A stretch of 64,000 nucleotides of DNA from Hemerocallis citrina (GCA_017893485.1 CM030362.1:184782175-184846174), one strand, 5' to 3'; positions 33,380 to 46,165 are shown, numbered from the stretch's first letter. The notes: generated by a model not told the origin, from the sequence alone. Program-made: numbers and translations.

Positions 33380-34610
33380 ACATCAGAGACGAAATCCTTC
33401 CGAAGACCTGAAAGAGGTGAAGAGGATCTGGACACGAGCTGAGCGGTACACACTCCTTGACGGAGTCATGTACAAACGCTCCTACACTCAGATTGATGAT
33501 CGACCCTATCTGAAGTGCCTCTCCCCGGAGGAAGCGTCCTATGCCCTAAAGGAGTCCCATGACGGTTTGTGAGGCGCCCACTTGGGAGCGAGATCCCTCG
33601 CCCGAAAACTCTAAAATTACGGCTACTTCCGGCCCACGCTATTGAGTGACTCCGAGGAGTACATCCGCCAGTGCGACTCCTGCCAGAAGGTCGCCCCGAT
33701 TCATCGCCTGCCCCAAGCACAACTCACCTCCTTGGCAAGTCCAATTCCCTTCGCAATGTGGGGGATGGATTTGCTCGGACCCTTCCCTCTAGCGCTGGGC
33801 CAGCTGAAGTTCTTAGTTGTAGCGATAGATTACTTCTCAAAATGGATCGAGGCTGAAACTCTTTTGACAAGCACCGAGCACAAGATCCAGAAGATCTTTT
33901 GGAAGAACATCGTTTGCCGGTTCGGGGTACCCCGCATCCTCGTAACCGACAATGGGACTCAATTCGCGAGACCGACCTTTCGCAACTTTTGCGCCGAGCT
34001 CGGCATTCAGTAGCGGTTCTCCTCGATAGCTCACCCTCAGTCCAATGGCCAAGCGGAGAACGTAAATCGACAAATCTGCTCTGGCCTGAAGAAGAGGCTT
34101 GACAAATCCACTAAGGGGCTGTGGGTCGAACAACTCCCGAACGTGCTTTGGAACTATCGCACCACCAAAAGAGCTCTGACGGGGGAGTCCCCCTTCAACC
34201 TCACATATGGATCCGAAGCTCTCATCCCCTTAGAAGTGGGCCTGCCTTCATCCCGACTGATAGCCTACAGTGAAGCACAGAATGCGAACCAGCTTCGCAA
34301 CTGCCTAGACCTCATAGACGAGGTCCGCGAGGGAGCTGCAATTCGATAAGAGACCTACCGTCGTAGGATCACCCAGTCTTAAAAGAAGAGGGTACAGCCA
34401 GCCAACCTTAAAGAGGGAGACCTAGTGCTCTGAAAGTTGTCGATTTCCAATCCAAGCAAAAAGGGAAAGTTGGCACCCAAATGGGAAGGACCGTATAGAG
34501 TCTCCAGAGTTATTTGCCCAGGCGCGTATCAACTTGAAGATCCGGGGGGCTGGAGAATACCGAGGACATGGAATACGGAGCACTTGATGAAGTACCAAGA
34601 GGGTGTCTAA
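33380..34610 (+). pseudogene. pol: Tat integrase (after insertion)
   Basis: It resumes after the Tekay element. The zinc-binding part ends with 'EYIRQCDSCQKVAPIHRLP' near 33660. Core motifs are 'MWGMDLLGPFPLALGQLKF' (first Asp, near 33760), 'ILVTDNGTQFARPTF' (second Asp, near 33937) and 'NGQAENVNRQI' (Glu, near 34045), so all three catalytic residues are visible. The C-terminal part has 'LVLW'-like and 'GPYRVSRVI' sequence near 34480-34510 and 'TEHLMKYQEGV' before the stop. Stops lie at 33570, 33613, 34011 and 34347, among others. Confidence 0.88.
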
Positions 34611-34814
34611 GTACCGCTCCAAGCAACTTCCCCAAGAGCGCTCTATAAGACATGTCTGAAGTTCTTACTTGTATTTTCTTTTTATCAAAGTGTAAAAGCG
34701 ACTCGCAACTTAGAAGCGACCGCCTAATTGTTTTCAATAAAAGTAATCTTTTCTTGCAAGTTATTTATTGTTGAGTAGTCTTAACTCTACTTACAAAAAA
34801 AAATTCGCATTAAA

Positions 34815-35285
34815 ACGACACGCTTGGAGTCCAACACTTGGTTCGACTCTACTTCAACTACTTGCTTTTAAGTGAGTACAAAGCGGATCACCATTCGGAA
34901 TTGCTCCTACAGTTGTTGATATTTTCCAAACGACATGCTTGGAGTCCAACACTTAGTTCGACTCTGCTTCAACTACTTGCTTCTAAGCGAGTACGAAGCG
35001 GATCACCATTCGAAATTGCTTCTACAGCTGTTGATATTTTCTAAATAATGCGCTTGGAATCCAACACTTTGTTTGACTCTGTTTTAACTACTTGCTTCTA
35101 AGCGAGTATGAAGCGGATCACCATTCAGAATTGCTCCTATAGCCGTTGGTATTCTCTAAACAACAAGTTCAGAGTCCAACACTTGGTTCAACGCAACTTT
35201 TGCTACTCGCGAACAAGTAAGTATAAAGCATCCCACCATTCAGAATTGCTCCTACAATTGTTGACAACTACAAACGCTAGCAAGA
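34815..35285 (+). repeat. 115-bp tandem array downstream of Tat integrase
   Basis: 'gcttggagtccaacacttgg' starts at 34822, 34937, 35052 and (diverged) 35167, with exact 115-bp steps. Each unit has 'gagtacgaagcggatcacca'. The array separates the end of pol from the 3' end of the antisense gene. Confidence 0.93.
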
Positions 35286-35417
35286 CACACAAGTTTAAAA
35301 GCAAGTACTATTTTATTAAACTTTGAGAGACAAGTCTAATTATAGACCAACTACTCATCTTTACATCGAGATATAAAACTTGTGAAACCAAAGATTACAA
35401 GATCATAGAAGACTACT

Positions 35418-35935
35418 TCAGCCCCTCCTTGGGGCGGGGATACTTCGGTTAAGAGACACACGGGGGCGACGAATGCTGTGCTGCCGATGCCCTACCTCGG
35501 CGGACGTCCCTAAGCCGGCGAGCTGAGAAGCATCATCTGCACCCGATCTAACGGTGGCCCCAATAGATGCTTCGCTCGACGAAGCTGCTACCCCACTTTG
35601 TGCATCTCCAGGGCCTTGATGTATAGGTGGCCCCAACAGATGCTCTGCTCCACTTCGGGGGTCGTCTCGTTAATCTGCTCTTCAAACCATCTCCTCTCTA
35701 TGTCTCGACAAACTAAGGTCGATCTCAGATGATTCAGCTCACACTTCACTCCACGAAGCTCCCACTCCACTTCGCGAAGCCGCTCTTGGGTCCTGGCGAG
35801 CTCCAACCTCATCGCCCCTAGGCCAGCCTTGAGACGTGCCACTTTGGCCACCCGAGGTACTTCGGCGAGTGTCAGCGCTTCGGCGATCTGAAAAAAGTCC
35901 AGAACAGTGAATAAATTATCGAAGACTAAGGACAC
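35418..35935 (-). pseudogene. Antisense coding-like block, coiled-coil
   Basis: Read on the minus strand, a frame rich in Arg, Glu and Leu ('LARTQERLREVEWELRGVK') predicts a coiled coil. A splice-acceptor-like 'ttttttcag' precedes the best segment, at about 35887-35895. It may be a last exon of the Tat antisense gene or a separate small antisense unit. A stop at 35588 and a further open stretch to 35418 show decay. Function unknown. Confidence 0.45.
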
Positions 35936-36119
35936 TATGTGGCAAAGCTAAATCTAAGCAAGTTGACCACAAGACAACTCAGGAGTGGGGCAGACTCAAA
36001 CAATTCTGAACTCCAACACTTGTTCAAAAAGTTTTCCATTAAAATCAAAAGATTACAAGCGGTGGCCAGTCCGCGGTTCGGCACTACATAATCAAAAAGC
36101 AAAAAAAAAAAAGAACAAG

Positions 36120-36739
36120 ATACAAGGCAAATAAGGGGTCGACCTCTTTCGAGCGATCCTCTGCTGAAGGCGCCTCCTCAGGGACCACGATGGCCAGGGG
36201 CGTAGCCTCCGACAGAGCATCCCCCTCGGCCTCAACACCTCCTCCCTCGATCCCCTCCCCTCGGCCTCCTCTTCTTCTTCACCCTCCTCGTCACCCTTGG
36301 AGACATCGTCAAACCCGGGGATGGGGTCCGGAAAGAGGCACCATCCGGTGCAGTCCACTTCGGGGAACTTCTCCCTCACTTGGTCGATGGCTCGGGCGTA
36401 CGCCTTCGCCATGTTGACATAGAGAAACCCTCGTGCCTTCTCCATGGCCTGCTCCTTGGCCTCCTTTGCCGCCTCCAGCCTCGCTGCTGCGACCTCATTT
36501 GCCTTCTCTTTAGCCGCCAGTTCGGCAGCTTGAAGAAGCCGAGTGTTATCGGCCTCCAGCTTGGCGACCACAGCTTCAAGGTGTCCTAACCTCGAGCTCT
36601 TCGACTCGGCCTCAAGCCTCGCTTGCTCAAGCTCCTTGGCGATCCGGACCTTCTCCCCTTGAGCCTTATCCACCTCAAGATGCAGCTCTGTTTCTTGCTC
36701 ATCCATCTTGTTCATCAGATGGCCGAAGTGGTAAGTGAT
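36120..36739 (-). pseudogene. Tat antisense gene, coiled-coil exon
   Basis: The minus-strand reading starts just after an acceptor 'cttcacag' with 'ITYHFGHLMNKMDEQETEL' and continues into a long Ala/Glu/Lys-rich helix ('AAELAAKEKANEVAAARLE'), a predicted coiled coil. It reaches an acidic Glu run near 36270. A frame change in that run switches to a second open frame with 'ALSEATPLAIVVPEEAPSA'. Tat elements carry such an antisense gene between integrase and the 3' LTR; its function is not known. Confidence 0.7.
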
Positions 36740-36843
36740 CTGTGAAGAGTAGGACTTGGGTTGTTTTAAAAAAAATTTTAAAAATAAAATAAAATAAAAA
36801 ATCTAAGCGCTCAGCAAAAGAGAACTCAGGCTTCGAAACTTAC
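36740..36843 (-). other. Predicted intron in the Tat antisense gene (104 bp)
   Basis: On the minus strand the donor is 'gtaagtttcg' at 36843 and the acceptor is 'cttcacag' ending at 36740. The interior is T-rich. The donor matches the plant consensus closely (GTAAGT). Open frames flank both sides. Confidence 0.65.
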
Positions 36844-37296
36844 TGACATTGCCGAGCGGGCGACCTGGAGCGCACCGTCCCCCACGCTGCTCGCTTCCAC
36901 GGCTGCCTCGTCCTTCAGCATTGCAAGTTGCCGAACCGCCTGCATACACGCCGACGAGTCACCTTGGAACCCATGGAGCTTGCGGACCTGCCAGTCCGGG
37001 ACGAAGATCTTCTTGTGCTGCTCGGTTTGGAACACCTCGGCTTCGGCAGTTAATGGCAGAGCCTCTAGCCCTAAGGCTGTCAATAGCGGGAAGACCCCCG
37101 TGTTAGTGGAAGCCAAAGCCAACACTGGGGTCGAAGGCTTTTGTGCCAGGAGGGCGCCTCGCCAGTTGCTCCGCGGTGGCACGAGGAGCCTGTACTCCTT
37201 CCGAGGTGGTCTTTTAGACGACCCTCTTTCTCATCTTTGGGGCCTTACTGCTCAGAACCCCATGCTTCGACAACAAGTCGTCGAAGTCCATCGATT
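36844..37296 (-). pseudogene. Tat antisense gene, middle exon
   Basis: The minus-strand reading begins after 'tttggcag' with 'SMDFDDLLSKHGV', then has a stop ('RVV' then taa) and further decay. The last part is clear: 'TEQHKKIFVPDWQVRKLHG' and 'ACMQAVRQLAMLKDEAAVE', ending at the GTAAGT donor. The order is that of Tat antisense proteins. Confidence 0.6.
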
Positions 37297-37422
37297 CTGC
37301 CAAAAAAAGATAGTTAGGAAAAATGGCTTACTTTCCTAGCAACACGAAAGAAAAAGCTCTCGCCGCCCTCAACAAAAAACCAAAACAAAACAAAGTCATA
37401 CTAGAATTTATCGAGCTAAGAC
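37297..37422 (-). other. Possible intron in the Tat antisense gene (126 bp)
   Basis: The acceptor 'tttttggcag' is good and the interior is T-rich. The donor (ggggGTCTTA at 37422) is weak, so the exact 5' boundary is uncertain. Confidence 0.4.
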
Positions 37423-37983
37423 CCCCCCGAAAGAGCGCCTCCTCGGTCAAGTCCTTCCAATCGAACTTCGAGCGATCGAGCAACGTCCGAACCATATCCT
37501 CCTCCTTGGCGCTGAGGGTTGGAATCTGCTTGACCTTCTTTGGGACCGACTCTACCCAAGCTGTGGGAATTCCCCATGGTCCTCGACTTCGGATCAGGAA
37601 GTACTTATCCCTCCAATTCTTTATCGAGTCCGAACAGCTGACCAGCTTCGTCCCGAACCTCGGAGCAAGATAGAACCGGTACACGTCCTTATGCTGCTGG
37701 TGCATCCAGTACACCATTCGGAGCACACTCAACCTCAGATCAAAACTCGACGCTTGACAGTGGAGGACGAATCCGTTTATCAGCCTCCACACGTTCGGCA
37801 TGTACTGAATGGGGCTGACGCGGAACCACTTCAACACTTTGGCGACAAATGGGTGAAGAGGGAGCCGAACACCCGCCAAGAACACGTCGACCGGCCAGAA
37901 GCACATTTCAACGTGCATTGACAAGTTGGCCCTCACCCCCGGCCCAGGGAGCATTAAGTCGAACTCCCTGGGAATTTGGAAAC
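37423..37983 (-). pseudogene. Tat antisense gene, conserved domain exon (gypsy-type transposon protein)
   Basis: The minus strand encodes 'FLAGVRLPLHPFVAKVLKW', 'VSPIQYMPNVWRLINGFVL' and 'NWRDKYFLIR', typical of the antisense-gene domain catalogued as 'putative gypsy type transposon' (Transposase_28, Pfam PF04195, from memory). Role unknown. The upstream end at 37983 is the border of the solo LTR at 37984. The reading continues through the 15-bp island 41336-41355 and on to 52954. With both insertions and one target copy each removed, the frame stays open across the two junctions, which supports the assigned borders. Confidence 0.75.
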
Positions 37984-40900
37984 TGTAACCCCTATTTCTG
38001 CAAATACTTATTTCCTGGGTATTGTTCCGTATTCTGATATTTATAAATTTGTTATTGTTAAATTCGTTTTGAGTTTCTTTATTAAAATGTTTTTCTAAAC
38101 AGTAATTATAATCATTTGAAGAAACTTTGTTTCCATTTTTATTTGATCAACTATTTGCATTTTAACCCTCAAAAATATTATTATTGTTTCGACTATTTCA
38201 ACAAATCCCTATTTTTGTACATACGACACTACTCTGATAATTCCTATTGTTATTGTTATTGTTTTTATTCTTATTGTTTTAATCTTACTAATTGTTATTA
38301 TTAATACTATTATTACTTTATATACTTGATTATTTTATTATTCTTATGGTTACTGAGATTACTTATTTTTATTGATTATGAAAACAAATCAATTCTTTCT
38401 ATAATTGTGTTTGTAATTGTCTCAAATAATTTAGGTAGCACTAATTGTATATTTTCGGATATCTCATTCTTTTGTATTTGGGTTTATATTGATCTTTATA
38501 TTCATATATAATGTATTTTTATTTATTGGATTTATACCCCCCAATAACCCAATATCTCTCTTTTTCCCTATATAGATACTGATTTTCTACTAAACCCTAA
38601 CCTTAATTAATAACCCAGCCGCTTAACCCCTAATCTATTTCTTAATCCCCCTTTTACTGTTCCTTAATCCCTGCCTCCCTCTCCATCTCTCCCGCTCTCT
38701 CCGTTTCCCTTCAACCGAACCCACAACCCATCCATCGCCTCCACCCGTCCATCTCTCCATCCTCTGCCATCATCCTCGTCCCCGTCTCCTCTTCATCACC
38801 TCACCATCCTCGCCATCACCCAAGCCCAAGACTCCATCGAAACCCATCTCGCCTTCGCCATTACCCATCGCCGCCTCGTCTTCGCCCTCTCCGCTCACCC
38901 CCTACATCCACCGAAGATCCCTAGCATGCCCTCATCGACATCCAAGCCCTGTCGAAGCCCCTATTAGTCACTGTCGTCACTCCTTTATTTCGGAGCGAAA
39001 ACAGAGTGTCGCGTCGAGGTTCTCTCCGCCGTTGCATCGCTTCCCGAACAGTCACCGCCGCACGTTGCAGCCGCCAGCGTCGCGAGCGTCGCCACAGTCG
39101 TTTCGCATTGTGTCGCGTCGCTCGCTCTCTCTCTCTTGCCGAAGGTTTAAGACAAGAGGCCATTGGTTGATTTTGCTGTTTTGTGTTGTATGCACAGCGG
39201 ATCCAATCCTGCTGTCCGCTGTTTTGGGCCAGTCCGGCATGGAGAAGGTCGCCCATTGGACGACTTTGCCATCCCGTGTTTTGGGCAATTGGATCTGGGT
39301 TTGGTGTTCCCTGTTTTGGCCCTGATCTGGTGTGGGGATTCACTTGGTTGCTGTTGTTTTGTTTGCTGATTGGTTTCTTCGCACGTATTTTGCACGTGCT
39401 TTTGGTGATTTTTGCCCGGGATTCTGATTCCGTTATTCTATTTAATTATATCTGCAATAACTGGCAAGTCTCTTCTTGAATCCTTTTTATTGTTTGTGTT
39501 CAAGATTAATTGATCTCATGCAATTAGATCTGTCCATTTTATTATCAAAAATATTCTTTGACAATTCCGTTAAGATTATCTAGGATTTACACGAGCTAAC
39601 CCGACATACTCTTAACTTTGTGCTATCTCCTTGATCTTTAATCTAGTCCCCAATGTTTCATGCATATGCACATTAAAATAACTAGATTTGTACTTAGAAC
39701 TGCTTGATGAAATGGACATGAATGTACCATGCTTTATATGATCATATGATTTAATTATTTGCCTAATCATGTTTAGACAATTGTTGGACTGCTGTATGTT
39801 TCATTTTGAAATAGATTTTTGACCATGCTAGAGACATAATTTGAAAGAACTTACTAAACATAAAATGTATCCCTTGATGTCTAGATAATTTTCCCCTAGT
39901 CTGGATTTAAATTCCAACCTGTCTTCTGTTAGTTATCATCACTTTAATGCAACTATGTTAGTAATTTCAGACCCATAATTTCATGCGTTCTTCACTGTTC
40001 TATAATTTATTTGACCCTGTTAATAGTACAAGAAAAATCTGAAATAATTTAGGCTGGACCTAGAGATGTACAGGTATCACCCAGAATTTTTATAGATTTT
40101 AATAATGAGTTCTCTGACCCGAAACAATTAGTTGAACACAACCTACTTCGTGCAGCCTGGACTTAAAATCTGATTAGAACAGAGTTTTCACCTTAGTGCC
40201 TATATCTTTTATATTCCTTAATTATACTCGCTGGAACCGTGTGTAAGTCTACTTTCTAGACCTTCCAGCGGATTCAGATTTGCTATCTTGTAGTGGTTGT
40301 AATCCATGTTTTAGTACAGCAAGGTCATGCTGTCCTAATCATGTGATATGTATGTAAATGACTTGTTGGCTTCATGCTGTGCCTGTAACGCATAGAATTA
40401 GTCACACATAGTATTATACAACATTGACACATTCTTGCATGCTCACATAGGATTAAAGTAACTAATAAAAAGCCGGAGTATCATGGGTTGACTTGGTAGT
40501 GAACGATCGGAAAATGTACTCGGTCGGGCCCTACTGCCTGAACTGCACTGACCGATACTGATGGCCATAAACTACTGCCCGATAAACACTGCTCGAGAAA
40601 CACTGATACTGAACATGAAATACTGATTACTAGGCCGAGTACACAGACCGAGAATTCACCATCAGTCTAAAGCGTTCACCATGTGTTGTGCAGAACCTGT
40701 AATATGGGATGTAGTAGTACGTGCACTAGATAGATTAATAAAATACTTAATAACCAGCATTTACTGCTTGATCCTAACATTACGCATTACATGTGTAATT
40801 TACTGTAGACCCTTGATATTTTGCCTGCCTTTGCTTTGTTCTTTGATTTTGACAATGTCCCTTTTCTTTGATATTCATGCTCCATTTATTCTCTGTTTTC

Positions 40901-41335
40901 TCTACTTGCTGCCCACGACTTGCTCTAAGGGCACTCTTTTCATTCTTTTTAGATCCAGTATTAACAGGTACCAAAGGAGCAATACCAGAAGAACTTGGTG
41001 AGCAAACTCTCTGAAGATTGGAGCTGGGCTGTTAGACTGCTTTGCTATCTTTTATTATTTGCATATTGTATTTCTTTTTATCATACTTTGTATTCTTGGG
41101 CATTTATGACCCGGAGTTTGTTTTATCCCTGATGTTGGATTATTATTTAGTGAATTCATTTCATAATTATCTTTGAGTTTATTCATTGTTTATGTGATTA
41201 TATTCTTTGCCTGCGTAGTTGTTTCTCTTGTATAGTGTTGAGTTAGACTGGTACAGCTTATGGCTGATGTCAAATCATTTGCTGGGCCTACGTTACGTGC
41301 TCGTATTCCCGTATTTTGGGAAGCGGGGCGTGACA
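37984..41335 (+). mobile_element. Divergent gypsy solo LTR inside the antisense gene
   Basis: It starts 'tgtaacccctatttctgc' and ends 'ggaagcggggcgtgaca'. Both termini resemble the Tekay LTRs, but most of the interior differs, so this is a related subfamily. Flanking pentamers are GAAAC (37979-37983) and GGAAC (41336-41340), one mismatch. A TATA-like 'ccctatatagata' lies near 38570. No internal region is present. Open frames inside it (for example 39032-39479) are not genes. Confidence 0.85.
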
Positions 41336-41355
41336 GGAACACTCTCGAACCCTTA

Positions 41356-44300
41356 TGTCACGTCCCGCTTCCCAAAAAAGAATACGAAATACGGATACGC
41401 AACTCAACCCAGCGAATGATTTGTATCATCCATAAGCTGTTCAGGATTCTTTACAACATCTCATAATATAATCAGAGTCGGAAGCAAGAGAGTCAACCAC
41501 ACATGCATAATTAAATTAATAAACCAACAGAATTTACATGAAACAAAATGTATTAATCTCAAATAAATCAGATCTGGATAAGAGAAAATCCTGGGTCACA
41601 TTGCCCAAAATACAAAGTAATCATCCAAGTACCCAAAATACATTATTCAAAGCAACAATAATAGCAATACTAATAAACAAGAAATCCAGCACTAATATCT
41701 CATTTCGCCAATGTCGTTGGGCAGCTAACCATCCTAATCTGCAATTAATAATTGCAGGAGAAGGAATGAGAAAACAAGTACCCGTCATGCAAGTTACGGG
41801 CCACTTATAATGTAGGATACAAGTACATGGGAAAGCTAAACAAATAGCATGGAATAATGCATCAACAGTAATAACTAGCATGAATCAGTGAAACAAAGTC
41901 AACTATCATGGTATACTAACAGTACAAATGAATGTGTCCACTATAGTGTCATTTGGCAACTAACAGTGTCCAGTAGCAGTAAGCTTAGTATATCAGTGTA
42001 ACAGTATAACAGTATCAGTCAAACAGTATCAGTTTAACAGTATCATTCTAACAGTATCAGTCTTATGTTCTTACAGTTTTGTGTGTATTACTATCTAGGT
42101 AGCACTTTATGCGCCCCAAAATATAACATATGGTTGCTACAACAAACTGTTTTGCTTTTAGATTTCAAAGTGGACTATAATGGGGCAGTGTACTCAGGTA
42201 TTAGTAACAATAGCAGTAGCAGTAAAAGTAACAGTAACAGTAATAGTATGGAACACTGGTTCCCTTCCAAGTACACGTTTTCATATTTTCCACTACTAGA
42301 TCTTCCCTTAAGAAACCCCAGCTTGATCACTTTTATTATGGTTATCAAAAGACATGGTAGTGCATGAAATAGCATCAAACTAACGTGATACAATTAGTAT
42401 TAGGTTCAGGAAACAAATAAACATGCATAGATGATATACGGTCACATAAACGAGCAAAACCGTGTATGTTCATATTCAGGACAGCATGACCGCACAGTAC
42501 TAAGACAGGGATTCCCGTTACTATAGAAATCCAAATCTGAACCCGTCAAAGAATATGGAAAATAGACTTTCAAACGAATCCAGCGATTATATATAAGCCA
42601 TGTAGTAATTCACAAAATCATAACTCAAAACTGATTTGAATCCAGAAAACACGTTCAGCCAGAAATCAATAAATCGTATTCAAAGAAAGAAAAACAGCAT
42701 TAAAACTCCTCAGCTAAATCCAGAAAAAATTTGGTGTAATCCCCTACATGTCTAGTATCAGAATATAAAGTTTCATAATATTTCAGTAAAATTAATTCAG
42801 TCAACAAAAATTAGAAAATATCAAGAAACGATAGTTTGGCAAATCTGGAATTCCCAACACTGCTGTACGAAAATAGTAATATCTCGCAAACAGTGAAACA
42901 AAATCCAAATCCGCCAAAGGGAGATGAAAATAGAAAAAATAAGCTAACTTTCATATTTCAAAAATATTTTTCATACAGTAAAAGAAAATAGGGTGAAAAT
43001 ACGATTCTTTACAGAACAGCAAGCAAAATACAGCAAGTATAGCTTTCATAAACAAACATGAAACGGCATATAAAACTAATCAATAAAATCCACCAAAATT
43101 CTAGGTAATCCCTAGATAGATATAGAAATACTTTCCAAAATTTCAGGTCAAAACAATATATTTAGAACTAGTATCAAAATAGTTTAATCATCAAAATCAT
43201 CAAGAACGAAATCTGGAAATAGAATACACCTCTGTAGTAAAATAGCCATAACTCACTTATACAAAAACGAAATCGATCAAGGTCAGAGGGTTTGGAAAGA
43301 AGACAGATTTCTCTACAATTTATGTTGAATACAAAAATGAAGAATTCTGACCTTAATAGTGTCTAAAATACAAATCAAAACTGATCATCGACAAATATAG
43401 ATTTTCTCTTGAAAACAAAACCAACATAAACCACACGGAACTCGTTCCAATCACAATCAAACATGGTATAGAGTCTACTAAGTGTCCAAACATCATGAAA
43501 TAGAGCATATAACATATTCACAACCATCATATCACATGGATCTCATCAAACACATAATTTCACATAATTGTCTCACATATATGAATAGATTAAGAACGGT
43601 CAACCCTAGTTGTTTTCATGTCGATTTTGTGTCGTGAGCCAACTATGGTCAGATAGCACAATAGAGACAAAACCCATCAAAGATAACACACACACGAGTT
43701 TTCTCTAGAACCCAACTACTTTATAAGCGGTATTTTTGACTTGTATCATACAAAGGAATTGGAGTACAAGTTACTTACCTTAACCGAAGACGAAAACGAA
43801 GAACACACAAATAATGGGAACGGATCCCGGCAACGAAAAAATCCATGAACAAAAATCCACGAACCAATCAACCCACGTGCAAACTACGTGCACGTGCAAC
43901 CACCAAGAGGAAGAGAGAGATCAGACGGCGGGGGGTAGCGGCGGCTGCTGCTGCTCCTGGTGCTGCTATCGACGCACCGGAGGACGACCGGAGGGAGAGA
44001 GAGATGAAGATGGATGGATGGAGAGGTGCTCGGTGTATGGGGTTGCGGCTAGGGTGTTGGCGATCAGGATTGGGGAAGGTGCAGGCCGAAGGGCAGTCGG
44101 GAGGAGGTGGTCGGCTGGGGGTTTGGGGTGTCGGCACGCACAGGAAAGAGAGAGAGAGAGAGGGAGAGGCCGGGATGAGAGAGTTTGGGTTAGGGTTTTA
44201 GGAGAGAGGGTGAGAGAGATATAATAATGGGGATTTTAGGGTTTGTAATAGGAAATGCGTATTGGGTTAATGGGTTGTGGATAGTTTAGGAGTAGAAATA

Positions 44301-44675
44301 GGATTAGTTCAATATGAGTTGATTAGGGTCAATTTTGTATAGGATTCAAAATAGGATTGTAGGTTAATTTGGCTTTGGTGATCAATTAGGGATTAAAAGA
44401 AATAGGATTAGGACTAGGGTAGCCAACCATAACACCATGAACACCCAAGAGCAAAATAAAGAGAACAAGAATCCAATGAAGAGAAAAGATTAACAATCAA
44501 TGGAGAACGAAACCAAAGACGAACAAATCAACATAAAGAGCTCAAAATGAAACAAAAATGAATATATATTAAAAACAACTCCAATATACGGTTCAAGGAA
44601 AATACAATAGAGTACAAATACTTGAGAAAGAGAAAAATACACCAAAAATATGAAAAACGAAAAACAGGGGTTACA
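41356..44675 (-). repeat. 3' LTR of the minus-strand Tekay element
   Basis: On the plus strand it runs 'tgtcacgtcccgcttccc' to 'aaaaacaggggttaca'. The 'cagtatcagtctaacagt' subrepeats are at about 41990-42250. Confidence 0.93.
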
Positions 44676-44676
44676 T

Positions 44677-44688
44677 TCCTACCCACCT
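44677..44688 (-). other. Polypurine tract of the minus-strand Tekay element
   Basis: On the minus strand 'aggtgggtagga', identical to the tract of the plus-strand copy. Confidence 0.75.
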
Positions 44689-44806
44689 AACAAAAAGAAT
44701 TTCGTCCTCGAAATTCAAAAAGAAGATACATAGGATAACCCCAAAAGAAAAGAAAACAAGGCAAAACAAAACAAAACAACCACTATTCTAACAAATGAGG
44801 AAACTT

Positions 44807-45010
44807 CTAATGAATCTCCTCCTCCAGCTTCCAAGTCGACTCACTAGGCGAGTGAGGATTAAAAGCAATACGAACTAACTTGATGACCTTGTTCTTAAGC
44901 ACTTTCTTCTGCCGATCCACAATAGAAACTGGCGGAATCTCACAAGTCAAGTCCGGCCGCACAGTCAACTCAGAGTATTCGATCACGTGACTCTTATCGC
45001 AGATATATCT
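44807..45010 (-). pseudogene. Chromodomain-like C-terminus, truncated
   Basis: '[19 protein letters not shown]' and '[10 protein letters not shown]' are followed by a stop at 44807-44809. The final residues seen in the plus-strand copy lie past the stop. Confidence 0.75.
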
Positions 45011-46165
45011 CCTAAGTTTTGAGACATGAAAAACATCGTGCACTCCTGATAATGCTGGTGGCAAAGCAAGACGATAGGCCACCTTGCCTACTCGCTCCAA
45101 AATCTCAAACGGTCCAATAAACCTAGGGCTAAGCTTGCCCCCACCGCTGAACCGAATGACACCACGCCACGGCGATACCTTAAAAAAACATGGTCACCAA
45201 CAAAAAACTCCTAAGCCCTCCGATGGACATCAGCCCACCGCCTCTGCCTATCCTGAGCTGCCTGAAGATGTTTTCTGATCTAAGTCACAGCATCAACTGT
45301 CCTGGTGATCAACTCCGGACGCAACAACTGCCTCTCACCAATGTCATCCGAGCACACTGGTGATCTGCATTTACGTCCATAAAGTGCCTCGAATGGTGTA
45401 GCTTTAAGACTAGCCTGAAAGCTGTTATTGTATGAGAACTCTATGAGATGCAAATGGTCCTCCCAAGATCCACCGAACTGCAACATACAGGGTCGCAACA
45501 TTTCCTTAAGGATCTGAATAGTCCACTTTGATTGTCCATCAGTCTGGGAATGAAAAGCTGTACTAAACTTCAACTTACTCCCCAAACTAGCCTGAAGACT
45601 CTCCCAAAACTGAGATCTGAATCTCGTATCCTTGTCGGATACAATATTGACTAGAATCCCATGAAGCCTGACAATCTTTTGCATGTACTTCTCAGCAAGG
45701 CTCTCAGTAGACTGACCGACACGAAAAGGAATGAAGTGAGCACTCTTCTTCAAACGGTCGACAATCACCCAAATAGATTGTGACCCTTAGGACTCCTCAG
45801 CAAAGCGGTCACAAAATCCATGGTGATATGCTCCCACTTCCACTCCAGAATAAGAAACGGTTGAAGAAGTCCAGCGGTTCTCTGATGCTCTGCCTTAACT
45901 TGCTGACAGATCAAACATTGAGCAACAAACTGAGCTACAGCCCTTTTCATACCATACCACCAGAAATGAAGCTTCAAATCTCTATACATCTTAGTACCAC
46001 CAGGATGGATAGAATACGAGGACTGATGAGCTTCCTCAAGCAACCTCTGACGAACTTCACCCTTAGGGACACACAACTGGGAACCAAAACGAAGGAAACA
46101 ATCGGCATGAATAACCATGTCCGTCCTGGACCCAGACTCAACCTCAGCTTCAAAACCCTGCAACT
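45011..46165 (-). pseudogene. pol: Tekay integrase, minus-strand copy
   Basis: Zinc-region 'KLHFWWYGMKRAVAQFVAQ' is followed by C-L-I-C near 45915. The core has 'ITMDFVTALLRSPKGHN' (near 45810), 'NIVSDKDTRFRSQFWESL' (near 45610) and 'SQTDGQSKWTIQILKEMLR' (near 45520). In the last motif the expected catalytic Glu region reads Lys-Trp, so the third catalytic residue appears lost. The frame changes near 45775 and stops near 45280. '[19 protein letters not shown]' is preserved at the C-terminal end. Confidence 0.85.

Noticed and set aside
39032..39479. Overlapping open frames of about 70-140 codons in the solo LTR
   Set aside because: They lie within the LTR between good termini and a target duplication. 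Both strands are open because of GC content, and no domain is seen.
42175..42393. Poly-Leu frame suggesting a signal peptide
   Set aside because: It is the complement of the 'agtaacagt' subrepeats in a Tekay LTR.
43814..44224. Plus-strand 136-codon frame, repeated near 52171-52518
   Set aside because: The same sequence occurs at the same place in both LTRs of the minus-strand Tekay element, so it is LTR leader, not a gene.
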